Below are positions 1-9,601 of a stretch of 64,000 nt of DNA, piece after piece. Made by a program: the position numbers and the translations under genes. Location of the stretch: assembly GCA_000756795.1 (NCBI GenBank), contig CCSI01000001.1, positions 907,548 to 971,547 of the forward strand, read 5' to 3'. The notes beneath the pieces are model-generated. The model was not told the origin of the DNA. It saw nothing but the letters and a program-made list of their open reading frames with translations, and searched no databases. Position 1 is the first letter of the stretch; each line of letters begins with the position of its first letter. This stretch comes from Qipengyuania vulgaris. GTDB lineage: Bacteria > Pseudomonadota > Alphaproteobacteria > Sphingomonadales > Sphingomonadaceae.

Positions 1-336
1 TGGCTTGGCTGGGCAGGCCCTAATTTCTATCGCCCGCGGCTGGGCGACATGCTGGCAGACAGCTTCCGCATGGCTCCTGCGCTGGTTTTCTATGCAGCCT
101 ACATCGCCGCCATAGTGTGGTTTGCCGTGAGGCCGGGTCTTGCGAACGGACTTGGAGCGGCGGCATTGAACGGCGCGCTGCTCGGCGCGATCTGTTACGC
201 GACTTACGACCTCACCAACCAGGCGACGCTTAAACAATGGTCGACCACCGTGACCATTGCCGACATCTGCTGGGGGGCTTTCGCCACTGGCGTGGCGGCG
301 ACAATCGCAACCTTCGCTGCAACCAAGTTCGCCTGA
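1..336 (+). CDS. DUF2177 family membrane protein (5' truncated)
   Basis: The reading frame is open from base 1 and continues upstream of the window, so the N-terminus is missing. An ATG at 49 is internal: the residues before it (WLGWAGPNFYRPRLGDM) match the start region of DUF2177 proteins. The hallmark YATYDLTNQATLKQW is present, followed by a hydrophobic segment ending at the C-terminus. Three hydrophobic stretches suggest an integral inner-membrane protein. The biochemical role of the family is unknown. The next gene begins 13 bases downstream on the same strand, so the two may be co-transcribed. Confidence 0.85.
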   Translation, partial: WLGWAGPNFYRPRLGDMLADSFRMAPALVFYAAYIAAIVWFAVRPGLANGLGAAALNGALLGAICYATYDLTNQATLKQWSTTVTIADICWGAFATGVAATIATFAATKFA

Positions 337-349
337 GGGACAGCGGACA

Positions 350-1030
350 ATGTTTATCGGACACATGGCTCCGGCCTTCGCTGCGCGCGCGATCACCAGC
401 GAAGCCCCGAAGCTCGGCACGCTGTTCATCGCCGCGCAACTGGTCGACATCGCCTTCTTCCTCTTCGTACTTGGCGGCATCGAGCATTTGCGCATGGTGC
501 CGGGCATCACCGCGATGAACCCGCTCGACCTCTACGACATGCCCTATACGCACAGCCTCGTAGGCACGGCGGCATGGGCATTCGGTTTCGCCATCCTCGT
601 GGCGGTAATGCTGCGCAATGCGGTTGCGGCGACATGGGCGGCGCTGGTGGTCCTGTCGCACTGGCTGCTCGACTGGATTAGCCACCGTCCCGACATGACC
701 ATCACGCCTGCGGGCGAGAAAATCGGCCTCGGCCTGTGGAATTATCCGATTGCTGCCATCGCGGTGGAACTCGCCATCTTCGGCCTCGCCTTCTGGTGGT
801 GGCTGAGCCGCACCAAGGGTCCTTTGCTTCCGCCCGTCATCCTCGCGGTCGTGATGCTCGCGATGCAGGCCTTCAACTGGTTCGGCCCCGAGCCTCAGAG
901 CGCGGACCCTGCCTTCCTCCTGCTCGGCCTGCTTGCCTTCGCGCTGATGATCGGCCTTGCCTATTGGGTCGGCTCGACCCGCTGGCACCGCGACGAAGTG
1001 GGTCTCGGGGTCGCCAGCCCACCACTCTAG
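350..1030 (+). CDS. Multi-pass membrane protein, metal-dependent-hydrolase-like (DUF457-like)
   Basis: 226 residues from the ATG at 350; the longer reading frame from 257 overlaps the previous gene and is less likely. The protein opens MFIGHMAPAFAARA, as in membrane-bound metal-dependent-hydrolase-like proteins, which often carry H/D residues at helix ends. Seen here are HSLVG, SHWLLDWISHRPD and DLYDMPYTH. About six hydrophobic helices are visible. The HxxxDWxxH pattern resembles the metal-ligand pattern of the DUF457/YdjM group. No substrate can be assigned. Family call from motif memory only. Confidence 0.6.
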   Translation: MFIGHMAPAFAARAITSEAPKLGTLFIAAQLVDIAFFLFVLGGIEHLRMVPGITAMNPLDLYDMPYTHSLVGTAAWAFGFAILVAVMLRNAVAATWAALVVLSHWLLDWISHRPDMTITPAGEKIGLGLWNYPIAAIAVELAIFGLAFWWWLSRTKGPLLPPVILAVVMLAMQAFNWFGPEPQSADPAFLLLGLLAFALMIGLAYWVGSTRWHRDEVGLGVASPPL

Positions 1031-1079
1031 GCCGCATTGATATTGCGCCATCGCGCCCTGCCCTTTAAGGGCGCGGGCC

Positions 1080-3314
1080 ATGAGCGAAATCACTCCCGAC
1101 ATCGTTGCCCAGCACGGCCTCTCCGAAGAAGAATACGAGCGTGTCCTCCACGCGCTGGGCCGTGAGCCCAACCTCGTGGAACTGGGCATCTTTTCGGTGA
1201 TGTGGAGCGAGCACTGCTCCTACAAATCCTCGCGACTCCACCTGAAGAAGCTGCCGACCGAGGCGCCGTGGGTGATTTGCGGCCCGGGCGAGAACGCGGG
1301 CGTCATCGATATCGGTGACGGTCAGGCCGCCATCTTCAAGATGGAGAGCCACAACCACCCCAGCTACATCGAACCCTACCAGGGTGCGGCAACCGGCGTC
1401 GGCGGCATCCTGCGCGACGTCTTCACCATGGGCGCGCGCCCGGTGGCAAACGCCAATGCGCTGCGCTTCGGCCGTCCCGACCACCCCAAGATGAAGCACC
1501 TTGTGCAGGGCGTGGTCGCAGGCATCGGCGGCTACGGCAATTGCGTCGGCGTGCCGACCGTGTGCGGCGAGACCAATTTCAACCCGGCCTATGACGGCAA
1601 CATCCTCGTCAATGCGATGACGGTGGGCGTGGCCGATGCCGACAAGATCTTCTATTCGGCCGCGACCGGCGTCGGAAATCCGATCGTCTATGTTGGTTCG
1701 AAGACCGGCCGCGACGGTATCCATGGCGCGACCATGGCCTCCGCCGATTTCGAGGAAGACGCGGACGCCAAGCGCCCCACGGTGCAGGTGGGCGACCCCT
1801 TCACCGAAAAGCTGCTGATCGAAGCCTGCCTCGAGCTGATGGCGACCGACGCCATCGTCGCCATCCAGGACATGGGCGCTGCGGGCCTGACCTCTTCCAG
1901 CGTCGAAATGGCGACCAACGGCAAGGCCGGCATCCGACTCGATATGGACAAGGTGCCGTGCCGCGAAGAAGGCATGACGCCCTACGAGATGATGCTGAGC
2001 GAAAGCCAGGAGCGCATGCTCATGGTGCTGAAGCCCGGCAAGGAAGAGATGGCCGCGGCCATCTTCGAGAAGTGGGAGCTCGATTTCGCAGTGATCGGCG
2101 AAGTCACCGATACGCAGCACATGGTGCTAGAATTCGGCGGCGAAGTGGTCTGCGACATTCCGCTCGGTCCCCTCGCGGCAGATGCGCCCGAATACGACCG
2201 TCCCTACCTCTCGAAGGCAGAGTACACCGCCTGGGCCGGCATCAAGCCGATGACCGAGCGTCCGGACACGGACGATGTCGGCGGCGATTTGATGAAGCTG
2301 CTCGCTTCGCCCAATTTGTCGTCGCGCAAGTGGATTTCCGAGCAATACGACAGCCAGGTTGGCGCCGATACGCTCCAGACCGGCGGCGATGCTGGCGTGG
2401 TCCGCGTGCACGGCACGAAAAAGGCGTTGGCCATCAGCACCGACTGCACCCCGCGCTATGTTTATGCCGACCCGTATGAAGGCGGCAAGCAGGCGATTGC
2501 GGAAGCTTATCGCAACCTGTGCGCAGTCGGCGCGCGTCCGCTCGCAGTCACCAACTGCCTCAACTTCGGCAACCCGCAGCGCCCCGAGATTATGAGCCAG
2601 TTCGTCCACGCGCTTGAAGGCATGGGCCGCGCCTGCCGCGTGCTCGATTTCCCGATCGTGAGCGGCAACGTCAGCCTTTACAACGAGAGCAAGGCGACCG
2701 GCGGCGGCAGCGCCATCCTGCCCACCCCCGCCATCGGCGGCGTCGGCCTGATCGACGATTACGATCACATGATGACCATGCCGTTCAAGGCAGAGGGAGA
2801 GGCGATCTACCTCATCCACGCCGAGGATTGGGCGACCGCCGACCCAGAACGTTCGCATCTCGGCAAGTCGCTGTGGCTGAGCGAAATCCATGGCCGCGAC
2901 GAAGGCCGCACCCCTCCGACCGACCTCACGGTCGAAAAGAACGCGGGCAAGATTATCCTCCAGCTCATCGCCGACGGTCTCGCCAGCGCGGTGCACGATG
3001 TTTCCGACGGCGGCCTCGCCATCGCGCTTGCCGAAATGGCGATGGCGGGTGGTATCGGCGCCGAGGTTGAGTGGAACGAGGAGTATTCGAAGGCTGCGTG
3101 GTGGTTCGGCGAAGACCAGGGCCGCTATGTGGTCACCGTCCCCGACACGCAGGCGCTCAACGAAGCGCTCGCCAAGGGTACGGAGAACGACGAAACCGCT
3201 TCCATCGGCTTCCGCCGCATCGGCAAGACTGGCGGCACCTCGCTATTCGGCAAGAGCATCGACGAAATGCGCGCCGCACACCGCAGCTTCTTCGACGAGT
3301 GGATGGAGAGCTGA
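1080..3314 (+). CDS. purL: Phosphoribosylformylglycinamidine synthase subunit PurL
   Basis: 744 residues, the size of the small (non-fused) PurL used with PurS and PurQ. It catalyses the ATP- and glutamine-dependent conversion of FGAR to FGAM in de novo purine synthesis in the cytoplasm. Motifs seen: [11 protein letters not shown] near residue 40, [23 protein letters not shown] near residue 88 (ATP/metal binding), [13 protein letters not shown] in the AIR-synthase-like middle and [14 protein letters not shown] in the C-terminal half. The start ATG is the one at 1080. No purS or purQ is present nearby, so the purine genes are dispersed in this genome. Confidence 0.97.
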   Translation: MSEITPDIVAQHGLSEEEYERVLHALGREPNLVELGIFSVMWSEHCSYKSSRLHLKKLPTEAPWVICGPGENAGVIDIGDGQAAIFKMESHNHPSYIEPYQGAATGVGGILRDVFTMGARPVANANALRFGRPDHPKMKHLVQGVVAGIGGYGNCVGVPTVCGETNFNPAYDGNILVNAMTVGVADADKIFYSAATGVGNPIVYVGSKTGRDGIHGATMASADFEEDADAKRPTVQVGDPFTEKLLIEACLELMATDAIVAIQDMGAAGLTSSSVEMATNGKAGIRLDMDKVPCREEGMTPYEMMLSESQERMLMVLKPGKEEMAAAIFEKWELDFAVIGEVTDTQHMVLEFGGEVVCDIPLGPLAADAPEYDRPYLSKAEYTAWAGIKPMTERPDTDDVGGDLMKLLASPNLSSRKWISEQYDSQVGADTLQTGGDAGVVRVHGTKKALAISTDCTPRYVYADPYEGGKQAIAEAYRNLCAVGARPLAVTNCLNFGNPQRPEIMSQFVHALEGMGRACRVLDFPIVSGNVSLYNESKATGGGSAILPTPAIGGVGLIDDYDHMMTMPFKAEGEAIYLIHAEDWATADPERSHLGKSLWLSEIHGRDEGRTPPTDLTVEKNAGKIILQLIADGLASAVHDVSDGGLAIALAEMAMAGGIGAEVEWNEEYSKAAWWFGEDQGRYVVTVPDTQALNEALAKGTENDETASIGFRRIGKTGGTSLFGKSIDEMRAAHRSFFDEWMES

Positions 3315-3324
3315 GGCAGCGTAA

Positions 3325-3651
3325 TTGGCGCTACTCCAGTTCATTCTCCACTACGGCGGGCACTGGCTCGCCCCGCTTCTCTTCGCGCGCCTGACGCAAG
3401 GCGCGAACTGGTTGCGTTTCGGCGCGGTCATGCTGGCTGCAAACCTCATCGACCTCGACCATTTGCTGGCCGACCCGATGTTCGACCCCAATCGCTGCAG
3501 CATCGGTTTTCACCCGCTGCACGGGTGGATTGCTGGGGCAATCTACCTCGTTCTTCTCGCCGTGCCGCGCTGGTGGACGCGCGCCTTCGGGCTGGGAGCA
3601 TTGTGGCATCTCGCGGTCGACTATGGCGATTGCGTGATGCAAGGGTGGTGA
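3325..3651 (+). CDS. Small DUF6122-like membrane protein
   Basis: 108 residues from a TTG at 3325, ten bases after the purL stop, suggesting co-transcription. The sequence HYGGHWLAPLLFAR, LIDLDHLLADPMFDPNRCSIGFHPLHGW and LWHLAVDYGDCV carries regularly placed His and Asp residues between three hydrophobic helices, as in DUF6122 and metal-dependent-hydrolase-like membrane proteins. TTG is accepted because no ATG occurs early and the conserved HYGGHWLAP begins at residue 8. Function unknown. Confidence 0.7.
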   Translation: MALLQFILHYGGHWLAPLLFARLTQGANWLRFGAVMLAANLIDLDHLLADPMFDPNRCSIGFHPLHGWIAGAIYLVLLAVPRWWTRAFGLGALWHLAVDYGDCVMQGW

Positions 3652-3652
3652 C

Positions 3653-4063
3653 ATGACCGCAGGATATTCCGGAACCCCGCTCGCCAAGAAACTCTCGCTG
3701 CGCGACGGGCAGCGCGTGTGGTTCGACAGCATGCCCGAAGACGTCATCGACGAAATCGACGAATATGCGCTCGAACTCACTTTCGTCGAGGGTCCCGAGG
3801 ATGCGCCCGATGCGGCGCATATCTTTGTAACCGAACGCGCCGCGCTGACGGAAAAGCTCGAAGTACTGAGAAACAGCATCGCACAGGACGGGCATGTCTG
3901 GGTCAGCTGGCCGAAGAGGGCTTCCAAAGTTGAAACCGACATCACCGAAGACACGATCCGCGAAATATGCCTACCGATGGGTCTCGTCGACACCAAGGTA
4001 TGCGCAGTCGATGACATCTGGTCGGGGTTGAAACTGGTTATCCGCAAGGAATTGAGAACGTGA
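3653..4063 (+). CDS. DUF3052-like protein
   Basis: 136 residues, starting 1 base after the previous stop and overlapping the next start (GTGA at 4060-4063), so it sits in a tight transcriptional unit. It begins [16 protein letters not shown], a typical DUF3052 opening, and contains [14 protein letters not shown] and [15 protein letters not shown] near the end, as in that family. It is soluble and acidic, with no predicted membrane segment. The family is widespread in bacteria and has no established biochemical activity. Confidence 0.8.
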   Translation: MTAGYSGTPLAKKLSLRDGQRVWFDSMPEDVIDEIDEYALELTFVEGPEDAPDAAHIFVTERAALTEKLEVLRNSIAQDGHVWVSWPKRASKVETDITEDTIREICLPMGLVDTKVCAVDDIWSGLKLVIRKELRT

Positions 4064-4731
4064 AGTCCCTCGACAGCGTCCCCTACTCACTCGACCGTCT
4101 CGATGACGGTACGAGCATCGCCCGCGCCCAATCCTTGCGCGATAGACTGAAGCAGCGGCGCACTTGCCGCTATTTTTCGGACGAGCCGGTCCCGCGTGAA
4201 ATCATCGAAGCCGCCATCGAGGCTGCGGGAACCGCGCCCAATGGCGCGAACCACCAGCCATGGCACTTCGCCGTCGTTTCCTCGCCAGAGAGGAAGCGCG
4301 CCATTCGCGAGGCAGCCGAAGAGGAAGAACGCAATTTCTACGCCGGCAAGGCAAGCGAGGAATGGCTCAACGCCCTCGCCCCGCTCGGCACGGACGAGGA
4401 CAAGCCCTTCCTCGAAACCGCGCCATGGCTCATCGTGGTGTTCGCCCAGCGCAAGGGTGGCATCGAGGAAGACGGCAAGACGCAGAACTATTACGTCAAC
4501 GAAAGCGTCGGCATCGCCTGCGGAATGCTGATTGCGACGCTGCACGAGGCGGGCCTCGCGACGCTGACGCACACGCCCTCACCCATGGGTTTCCTGCGCG
4601 ATATCTGCGAGCGCCCCGAGCACGAGAAGCCGCTGATGGTGGTCGTGGTCGGGCACCCCGAAGAGGGTGCCACGGTTCCGGCTCACGCATTGAAGAAGAA
4701 ACCGCTGGAGCAGATTTCCAGCTGGCTGTGA
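4060..4731 (+). CDS. Nitroreductase family protein
   Basis: 223 residues from a GTG at 4060, overlapping the previous stop codon by four bases. Family features: [39 protein letters not shown] (cut here only in description), containing the FMN-binding R-R-x-C-R-x-F pattern and the [12 protein letters not shown] motif. It should be an FMN-dependent NAD(P)H oxidoreductase; the substrate is not deducible. The C-terminal third lies on the opposite strand to the predicted tail of the Coq4-like gene. Confidence 0.88.
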   Translation: MKSLDSVPYSLDRLDDGTSIARAQSLRDRLKQRRTCRYFSDEPVPREIIEAAIEAAGTAPNGANHQPWHFAVVSSPERKRAIREAAEEEERNFYAGKASEEWLNALAPLGTDEDKPFLETAPWLIVVFAQRKGGIEEDGKTQNYYVNESVGIACGMLIATLHEAGLATLTHTPSPMGFLRDICERPEHEKPLMVVVVGHPEEGATVPAHALKKKPLEQISSWL

Positions 4732-5569
4732 CGCCCCAGGCGGCCAGTTTTTCCGGCTGCGTCGGCTCGGCGAGCAGGTCGTAGGGATCGATACCCTCGC
4801 TGCGCCAGATCCGATGGCATTCCTTGTACCAGTGCGGGTCCGGAATGTTGAACTTGGTCCGTGCCTCGTCGAGGTCGGTCGCCAGCAGTTCGCGGATCGA
4901 CATGCCGACGAGGCCGGGACAGGCAACACCGGTCTTGTGGGCCTGGCGGCAAGCCTTGAAGACCGGAGCCTTGCTCTTGACGGTTTTCTTGATTTGCAGC
5001 GCCCCGGCGTAGCCGATGAGCAGGTGCCCGTGACTCGGGCTCTGGCCGTGGGTGAAGAGCAGCACGCACTGCTCGCCCAGCCCGTCGCGGCCATAGCCGG
5101 TCAGCACATGCATTAGGTCATGCGTGTCGCGCTGGCGAAAACCGAACCACTCGACGAGGTCACCATATTTCGGATTGCCGAGCTTTTCCGCCTCTTCGAC
5201 CAGCCCGGCAGCCGACAGACCCTCGGTCTCCATGAAGTCGCAATAGGCATGCGCGACCGTGCCCTTGGGCAGTCTGCGCAAGGCCGCGTGGTCATCGAGG
5301 ATGGGCGGCAAATAAGGTTCGTCAGCGCGCAGCTTCTCGCCGTGCTCGCTCAGCGTAAGTGCTCGCACCCGGGGCAAGAAGCTCTTGCTGGGCAGCGATT
5401 CGAAAATCTTGAAGACGTGGCTGGTTTCTTCCTTGTCCTTCAACAGGTCGCGGAAGTGGCCATAAGCCTTTGGCAGCGAGTATTTGGGCTGCGGTCGGCG
5501 CGGGTCGCGGAGCAGTGTGCCGTCACTGGCGGCTTCCATGTCGGGGGCGATAGTCGAATGCTGGTTCAT
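4496..5569 (-). CDS. Coq4-family (ubiquinone biosynthesis) protein with an unusual C-terminal extension
   Basis: From the ATG at 5569 ([10 protein letters not shown]) the frame encodes 357 residues. The core has the Coq4 signature [18 protein letters not shown], an HDxxH followed by a distal E that binds metal in the Coq4 fold, and [17 protein letters not shown] near the end of the usual domain. Coq4 proteins organise or act in ubiquinone synthesis at the membrane. The domain normally ends near the TASWK segment (about base 4725). The last ~78 residues, rich in Arg, Ala and Pro, are read antisense to the nitroreductase gene and look like non-evolved read-through. Confidence 0.82.
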   Translation of the reverse strand: MNQHSTIAPDMEAASDGTLLRDPRRPQPKYSLPKAYGHFRDLLKDKEETSHVFKIFESLPSKSFLPRVRALTLSEHGEKLRADEPYLPPILDDHAALRRLPKGTVAHAYCDFMETEGLSAAGLVEEAEKLGNPKYGDLVEWFGFRQRDTHDLMHVLTGYGRDGLGEQCVLLFTHGQSPSHGHLLIGYAGALQIKKTVKSKAPVFKACRQAHKTGVACPGLVGMSIRELLATDLDEARTKFNIPDPHWYKECHRIWRSEGIDPYDLLAEPTQPEKLAAWGVTASWKSAPAVSSSMREPEPWHPLRGARPRPPSAASRARGARRYRAGNPWVRACASASRGPPRAASQSAFRRRCRRFR

Positions 5570-5630
5570 GCGCGGGCCTCTACTGACAAAAGTGTCAATA
5601 TCAGGTTTCGGTTCCAAAACAAAACCGAAA

Positions 5631-6515
5631 TCAGCCAAGCGACCAGTCACTCTCCGGAATGCCGAGCAATTTGAGGATGACTGTCAGGTCCTCACTGGCA
5701 ATCCGGCCATTGGCAGCATCGCGGGCCTTGGGCTTGGCGCGATAGGCGATGCCGTAGTCGGCAGCTTCTATCATCGGAATGTCGTTAGCTCCGTCGCCGG
5801 TGGCCAGAACACGCGCGCCCTCGCCCAGCTGTTCCCGCTCTTCCTCGAGCGTGGCGAGTTTTGTCGAAGCATCGCTGACGGGGCCGGCGAGCTTGCCGGT
5901 TAGATGACCCTGCGAGACCGCGAGCCGGTTACCCACAACGCGCTCGAAACCGAGCTGGTCGGCAACGCGGTCGGCAAAGTGATGAAAGCCGCCGGTCACG
6001 AGGACCGTGCGGCACCCCTTGCTCTTCAAAGTCTGAACCAGCGTGCGGGCGCCGGGCACCGGACGGATACGCTCGGCAAGGCAATTGTCGATGGCCCTTT
6101 CACCCAGCCCTTCGAGCAGGCCAACCCGTTCACGCAGCGCACTCTCGAATTCGAGCTCACCGCGCATGGCGCGCTCGGTGATGTCGGCGACCTTATCCTT
6201 GATACCAGCGAAATCGGCCAGTTCGTCGATGCATTCCTGGCCTATCATGGTTGAATCCATGTCGGACACGAACAGGCGTGGGATTTCGATAGCGTGGTCG
6301 GCGACCAGCATGTCGCACTCGCCGAAATGCTCGACCAGCAGCTCGGTCATCTGCCCTGCATCGCCATGTGGCAGCGAGATTTGCAAAACATCTCCGCAGA
6401 AATCGAGCATGCTTGCCTCGGCCACCGGCATGCCCGCAGCATCGAGCGCTTTGCTTGCCGCGTCGAGCCGGGTTTCCAGACCGCCTGCCTCTGCTATCAG
6501 CCGGGCGATGAGCAT
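5631..6515 (-). CDS. serB: Phosphoserine phosphatase SerB
   Basis: 294 residues starting MLIARLIAEAGG at 6515. The N-terminal ~80 residues form an ACT-like region; the HAD phosphatase domain follows with FVSDMDSTMIGQECIDE (motif I, DxDxT, catalytic aspartates), VTGGFHHFAD (motif II, with Gly in place of the common Ser) and ATGDGANDIPMI (motif IV, GDGxND). It removes phosphate from O-phosphoserine in the last step of serine synthesis. Its start codon overlaps that of the divergent miaA gene. The longer upstream frame is rejected because it is antisense to MiaA's P-loop. Confidence 0.95.
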   Translation of the reverse strand: MLIARLIAEAGGLETRLDAASKALDAAGMPVAEASMLDFCGDVLQISLPHGDAGQMTELLVEHFGECDMLVADHAIEIPRLFVSDMDSTMIGQECIDELADFAGIKDKVADITERAMRGELEFESALRERVGLLEGLGERAIDNCLAERIRPVPGARTLVQTLKSKGCRTVLVTGGFHHFADRVADQLGFERVVGNRLAVSQGHLTGKLAGPVSDASTKLATLEEEREQLGEGARVLATGDGANDIPMIEAADYGIAYRAKPKARDAANGRIASEDLTVILKLLGIPESDWSLG

Positions 6516-6516
6516 G

Positions 6517-7461
6517 ATGAATTCCCCTGATTTGCCACCACTTGCGCTCATCGCAGGGCCGACCGCCAGCGGCAAGAGCGATTTGGCAGTGCGCTTGGGA
6601 CAACGCCTTGAGGCGCAAGCCACGCGCGCCGTGGTGCTTAATGCCGACAGCGCGCAGGTCTATGCCGATTTGCGCGTGCTGTCAGCACGTCCAAGCGAAG
6701 AAGAGATGGGCGGCATCGAACATCGCCTGTTCGGCGCATGGGACGGCGCGACGCCCTGCTCGGCCGCCGATTGGGCGGCTGCGGCCAAGCGCGAAATCGC
6801 CGCGCTGCACGAGGAAGGGGCTGTCCCCATCCTGTGCGGCGGGACAGGTCTATATATGCGCACATTACTCGAAGGCATCGCGCCCGTGCCCGAAATCGAT
6901 GCCGAAGTCCGCGCGCAGGTTCGCGGTCTCTCGCAAGGTGAAGCACGTGCCGCCCTCGAGAAGGAAGACCCCGAGGCAGCCTCGCGCCTCGCCCCCGCCG
7001 ATGCCTCTCGCACGACGAGGGCATTGGAAGTGGTACGCTCGACCGGGCGAACGCTGAAGGAATGGCAGACCAACAAGGTCGGCGGCATCGGCGAGACCGT
7101 CTCGCTCTACCCGCTCCTCCTGCTGCCCGAGCGCGAATGGCTTTACGAGCGCTGCGACCGGCGCTTCGTCTTGATGCTGGACGGGGGTGCGGTGGAAGAA
7201 GTGCGAGCCCTCCTCGCGCGCAATCTCGACCCCGCCCTCCCCGTCATGCGCGCCATCGGTGTGCCCGAGATTTCCGGCCTCCTCCAAGGCGAACTATCGC
7301 GCGATGAATGTATCGTCGCTGGCCAGCGCGCCACGCGCCAGTACGCCAAGCGGCAATACACATGGTTCAGGCACCAGCCGCCGGACACGTGGTCGCGCGA
7401 CGATAACAAAACTATCGATGAATACGATATTTTTGTTTCTTTATTGCGCCAAAACGATTGA
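6517..7461 (+). CDS. miaA: tRNA dimethylallyltransferase MiaA
   Basis: 314 residues from the ATG at 6517 (another in-frame ATG lies directly before it at 6514). LALIAGPTASGKSDLAVRLG gives the P-loop typical of MiaA; NADSAQVYADLRVLSARPS matches the D-S-x-Q-x-Y substrate motif, followed by CGGTGLYMRTLLEG. Near the C-terminus ATRQYAKRQYTWFRHQ is the conserved RRYAKRQ-TWFR segment. It transfers an isopentenyl group to A37 of tRNAs reading UNN codons. The longer frame from 6043 is an antisense shadow of serB. Confidence 0.96.
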   Translation: MNSPDLPPLALIAGPTASGKSDLAVRLGQRLEAQATRAVVLNADSAQVYADLRVLSARPSEEEMGGIEHRLFGAWDGATPCSAADWAAAAKREIAALHEEGAVPILCGGTGLYMRTLLEGIAPVPEIDAEVRAQVRGLSQGEARAALEKEDPEAASRLAPADASRTTRALEVVRSTGRTLKEWQTNKVGGIGETVSLYPLLLLPEREWLYERCDRRFVLMLDGGAVEEVRALLARNLDPALPVMRAIGVPEISGLLQGELSRDECIVAGQRATRQYAKRQYTWFRHQPPDTWSRDDNKTIDEYDIFVSLLRQND

Positions 7462-7486
7462 CAGAAAGCATTTCGTTACCCATACG
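7458..7486 (+). promoter_or_regulatory. Candidate promoter for the ilv operon
   Basis: A perfect TTGACA (7458-7463), overlapping the miaA stop codon, is followed after 17 bases by CATACG at 7481-7486, a weak -10. Transcription would begin near 7493, just before a strong hairpin. Inferred from spacing and the -35 match only. Confidence 0.45.
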
Positions 7487-7497
7487 GAAGCTCCTGT

Positions 7498-7529
7498 CGG
7501 CCCGGCGCTACGACCCCAGCGCCGGGCCG
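7498..7529 (+). promoter_or_regulatory. Perfect 12-bp hairpin in the ilvB leader
   Basis: CGGCCCGGCGCT (7498-7509) pairs exactly with AGCGCCGGGCCG (7518-7529) around an 8-base loop. No T-tract follows, so it is not a classical intrinsic terminator. It may end miaA transcription, stabilise the ilv mRNA 5' end or act in control. No branched-chain-rich leader peptide was found next to it. Confidence 0.6.
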
Positions 7530-7556
7530 ATATGTGTCTAGTGACGGAGGAAACCT

Positions 7557-9305
7557 GTGTCGGAAGAGCGCAGCGGTGCTGCCATATTGATCGAATGCCT
7601 CAAGCGGCAGGGCGTCGAATTCGTGTTCGGCTATCCCGGCGGCGCGGTGCTGCCGATCTATGACGAGCTCTTCGCCGACAGCGATATCCGCCATATCCTT
7701 GTGCGCCACGAAGCAGGCGCGGCACATGCAGCGGAAGGCTATGCGCGCTCGACCGGAAAGCCCGGCGTGGTGCTGGTCACTTCCGGCCCCGGCGCGACCA
7801 ATGCGGTAACCGGCATTGCCGATGCCTACATGGACTCCATCCCGATGGTGGTCATCACGGGACAGGTGCCGACCGGCCTCATCGGCACCGATGCTTTCCA
7901 GGAAGCCGATACGGTCGGCCTCACCCGCCATTGCTCCAAGCACAATTACCTCGTGAAGGACCCCGAGCGGCTGCGCGCCACCATCGAGGAAGCCTTCCGG
8001 ATCGCGACAACGGGCCGCCCCGGTCCGGTGGTGGTCGACATTCCCAAGGACGTGCAGATCGCGCTCGCCGAATGGAGCGAGCAGGACGAAGCGCCCCTCC
8101 CCTCGCACCGCTACCAGCCGCGCATGGTCGGTGCGGCGGACGAGATTGCCGAAGCGGTCGAGATGCTCGCCAAGGCAGAGCGCCCCGTGTTCTACACTGG
8201 CGGCGGTGTCATCAACGCCGGGCCCCGCGCTTCGGAGAGCTTGCGCAAGCTCCAGCGCGCGACCGGCGCCCCGGTGACGAGCACGCTGATGGGTCTGGGT
8301 GCCTTCCCCGCCCACCATCCGGACTGGCTCGGCATGCTCGGCATGCACGGTACCTACGAAGCCAATATGGCGATGAACCGTGCCGACCTCATTGTTGCAG
8401 TAGGCTCGCGCTTCGATGACCGCGTGACGGGCCGCCTCGACGCCTTTGCGCCCGAGGCAAAGAAAATCCACATCGACATCGACCGCGCGCAGATAAACAA
8501 GATTGTCCCCGTCGACCTCGGCATCGTGGGTGACTGCGGCCATGTGCTCGACCAGCTGCTCGAAGGCTGGGGCAGCCGCAAGGGGCGCGACCTTTCGGAA
8601 TGGAAGGCGCGCATCCTCGGCTGGAAGGCGCGCGACTGTCTCGCCTATCCGGAGAAGTCCGAGCAAATCATGCCGCAGAAGAGCATCGAGCGCCTCTTCG
8701 CGCTGACGAAGGACCGCGATCCCATCATCACCACCGAGGTCGGCCAGCACCAGATGTGGGCGGCGCAGTATTTCGGCTTCATGGGCCCGAACAAATGGCT
8801 CACCAGCGGCGGTCTCGGCACGATGGGCTATGGCCTGCCCGCAGCCATCGGTGCGCAACTGGGTAATCCCGACAGCCTCGTCATCGATATCGCGGGCGAA
8901 GCGAGCATCCAGATGAACATCCAGGAGCTCGGCACGGCGAGCCAGTTCCGCCTGCCGGTGAAGGTGTTCATCCTCAACAATGAATATATGGGCATGGTCC
9001 GCCAGTGGCAGGAACTGACCTATGAAAGCCGCTATTCGAACAGCTATTCCGACAGCCTGCCCGATTTCGTGAAGCTGGCCGAAGCCTATGGCTGGAAAGG
9101 CATCCGCATCGAGGACGAAAACCAGCTCGACGCCGGTATCGAGGCCATGCTCGCGCATGACGGGCCGGTCATCGTCGATTGTCAGGTGGCCAAGGAAGCC
9201 AACTGCTTCCCCATGATCCCCAGCGGCGCGGCGCATACCGACATGCTGCTCTACGGCGACCAGGTCGGCGGCACGATGGACGACGAAGCGAAGGCACTCG
9301 TATAA
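7557..9305 (+). CDS. ilvB: Acetolactate synthase large subunit
   Basis: 582 residues from a GTG at 7557, preceded by GGAGG at 7546-7550. Catalytic subunit joining two pyruvates (or pyruvate plus 2-ketobutyrate) with thiamine diphosphate as first committed step of valine, leucine and isoleucine synthesis. Features: [13 protein letters not shown] near residue 24, the catalytic Glu in [33 protein letters not shown], and in the C-terminal ThDP domain [11 protein letters not shown]...[14 protein letters not shown], where the GDG motif reads GEA. Ends in a TAATG overlap with the next gene. The large antisense frame over this gene is a shadow. Confidence 0.97.
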   Translation: MSEERSGAAILIECLKRQGVEFVFGYPGGAVLPIYDELFADSDIRHILVRHEAGAAHAAEGYARSTGKPGVVLVTSGPGATNAVTGIADAYMDSIPMVVITGQVPTGLIGTDAFQEADTVGLTRHCSKHNYLVKDPERLRATIEEAFRIATTGRPGPVVVDIPKDVQIALAEWSEQDEAPLPSHRYQPRMVGAADEIAEAVEMLAKAERPVFYTGGGVINAGPRASESLRKLQRATGAPVTSTLMGLGAFPAHHPDWLGMLGMHGTYEANMAMNRADLIVAVGSRFDDRVTGRLDAFAPEAKKIHIDIDRAQINKIVPVDLGIVGDCGHVLDQLLEGWGSRKGRDLSEWKARILGWKARDCLAYPEKSEQIMPQKSIERLFALTKDRDPIITTEVGQHQMWAAQYFGFMGPNKWLTSGGLGTMGYGLPAAIGAQLGNPDSLVIDIAGEASIQMNIQELGTASQFRLPVKVFILNNEYMGMVRQWQELTYESRYSNSYSDSLPDFVKLAEAYGWKGIRIEDENQLDAGIEAMLAHDGPVIVDCQVAKEANCFPMIPSGAAHTDMLLYGDQVGGTMDDEAKALV

Positions 9306-9601
9306 TGGTTATCTCGAAGGAACTTCCCGCGGCGCTCGCCGCCAAGGCCCAGCGCCGCAACTGGTACACCCGCGAGAATGCGGAGCAGCTGCTCGACTGG
9401 ATCGAAGAGACCGGCCAGCGCTTCCTCGGCGTCGATGTGGCGCAGGCGCAGGAAGACGGCAGCTGGTTGCTCATCGACGAGGGGTTGGACCTTTCGCGCC
9501 AGACCGAGAATTTCGAAGCCGTGCGTCGTGGCCGCCAGTTCATCGCCGAATATGACGGCGCGGGCCGTATGTTCGCGCCCGTATGGCAGGACCGCGGCTG
9601 A
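9305..9601 (+). CDS. Small conserved-looking protein between ilvB and ilvN
   Basis: 98 residues from the ATG at 9305, whose first base is the last base of the ilvB stop; its own stop overlaps the ilvN start (TGATG). The protein begins [32 protein letters not shown] and is acidic and soluble with no recognised domain. The precise double coupling argues that it is translated in fixed ratio with the two acetolactate synthase subunits. No function known to me; a role in assembly or feedback control is only a guess. Confidence 0.8.
   Translation: MVISKELPAALAAKAQRRNWYTRENAEQLLDWIEETGQRFLGVDVAQAQEDGSWLLIDEGLDLSRQTENFEAVRRGRQFIAEYDGAGRMFAPVWQDRG

Noticed and set aside
7476..9236. 586-codon minus-strand frame
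   Set aside because: Antisense shadow of ilvB, rich in His/Arg/Ala with no recognisable motif.
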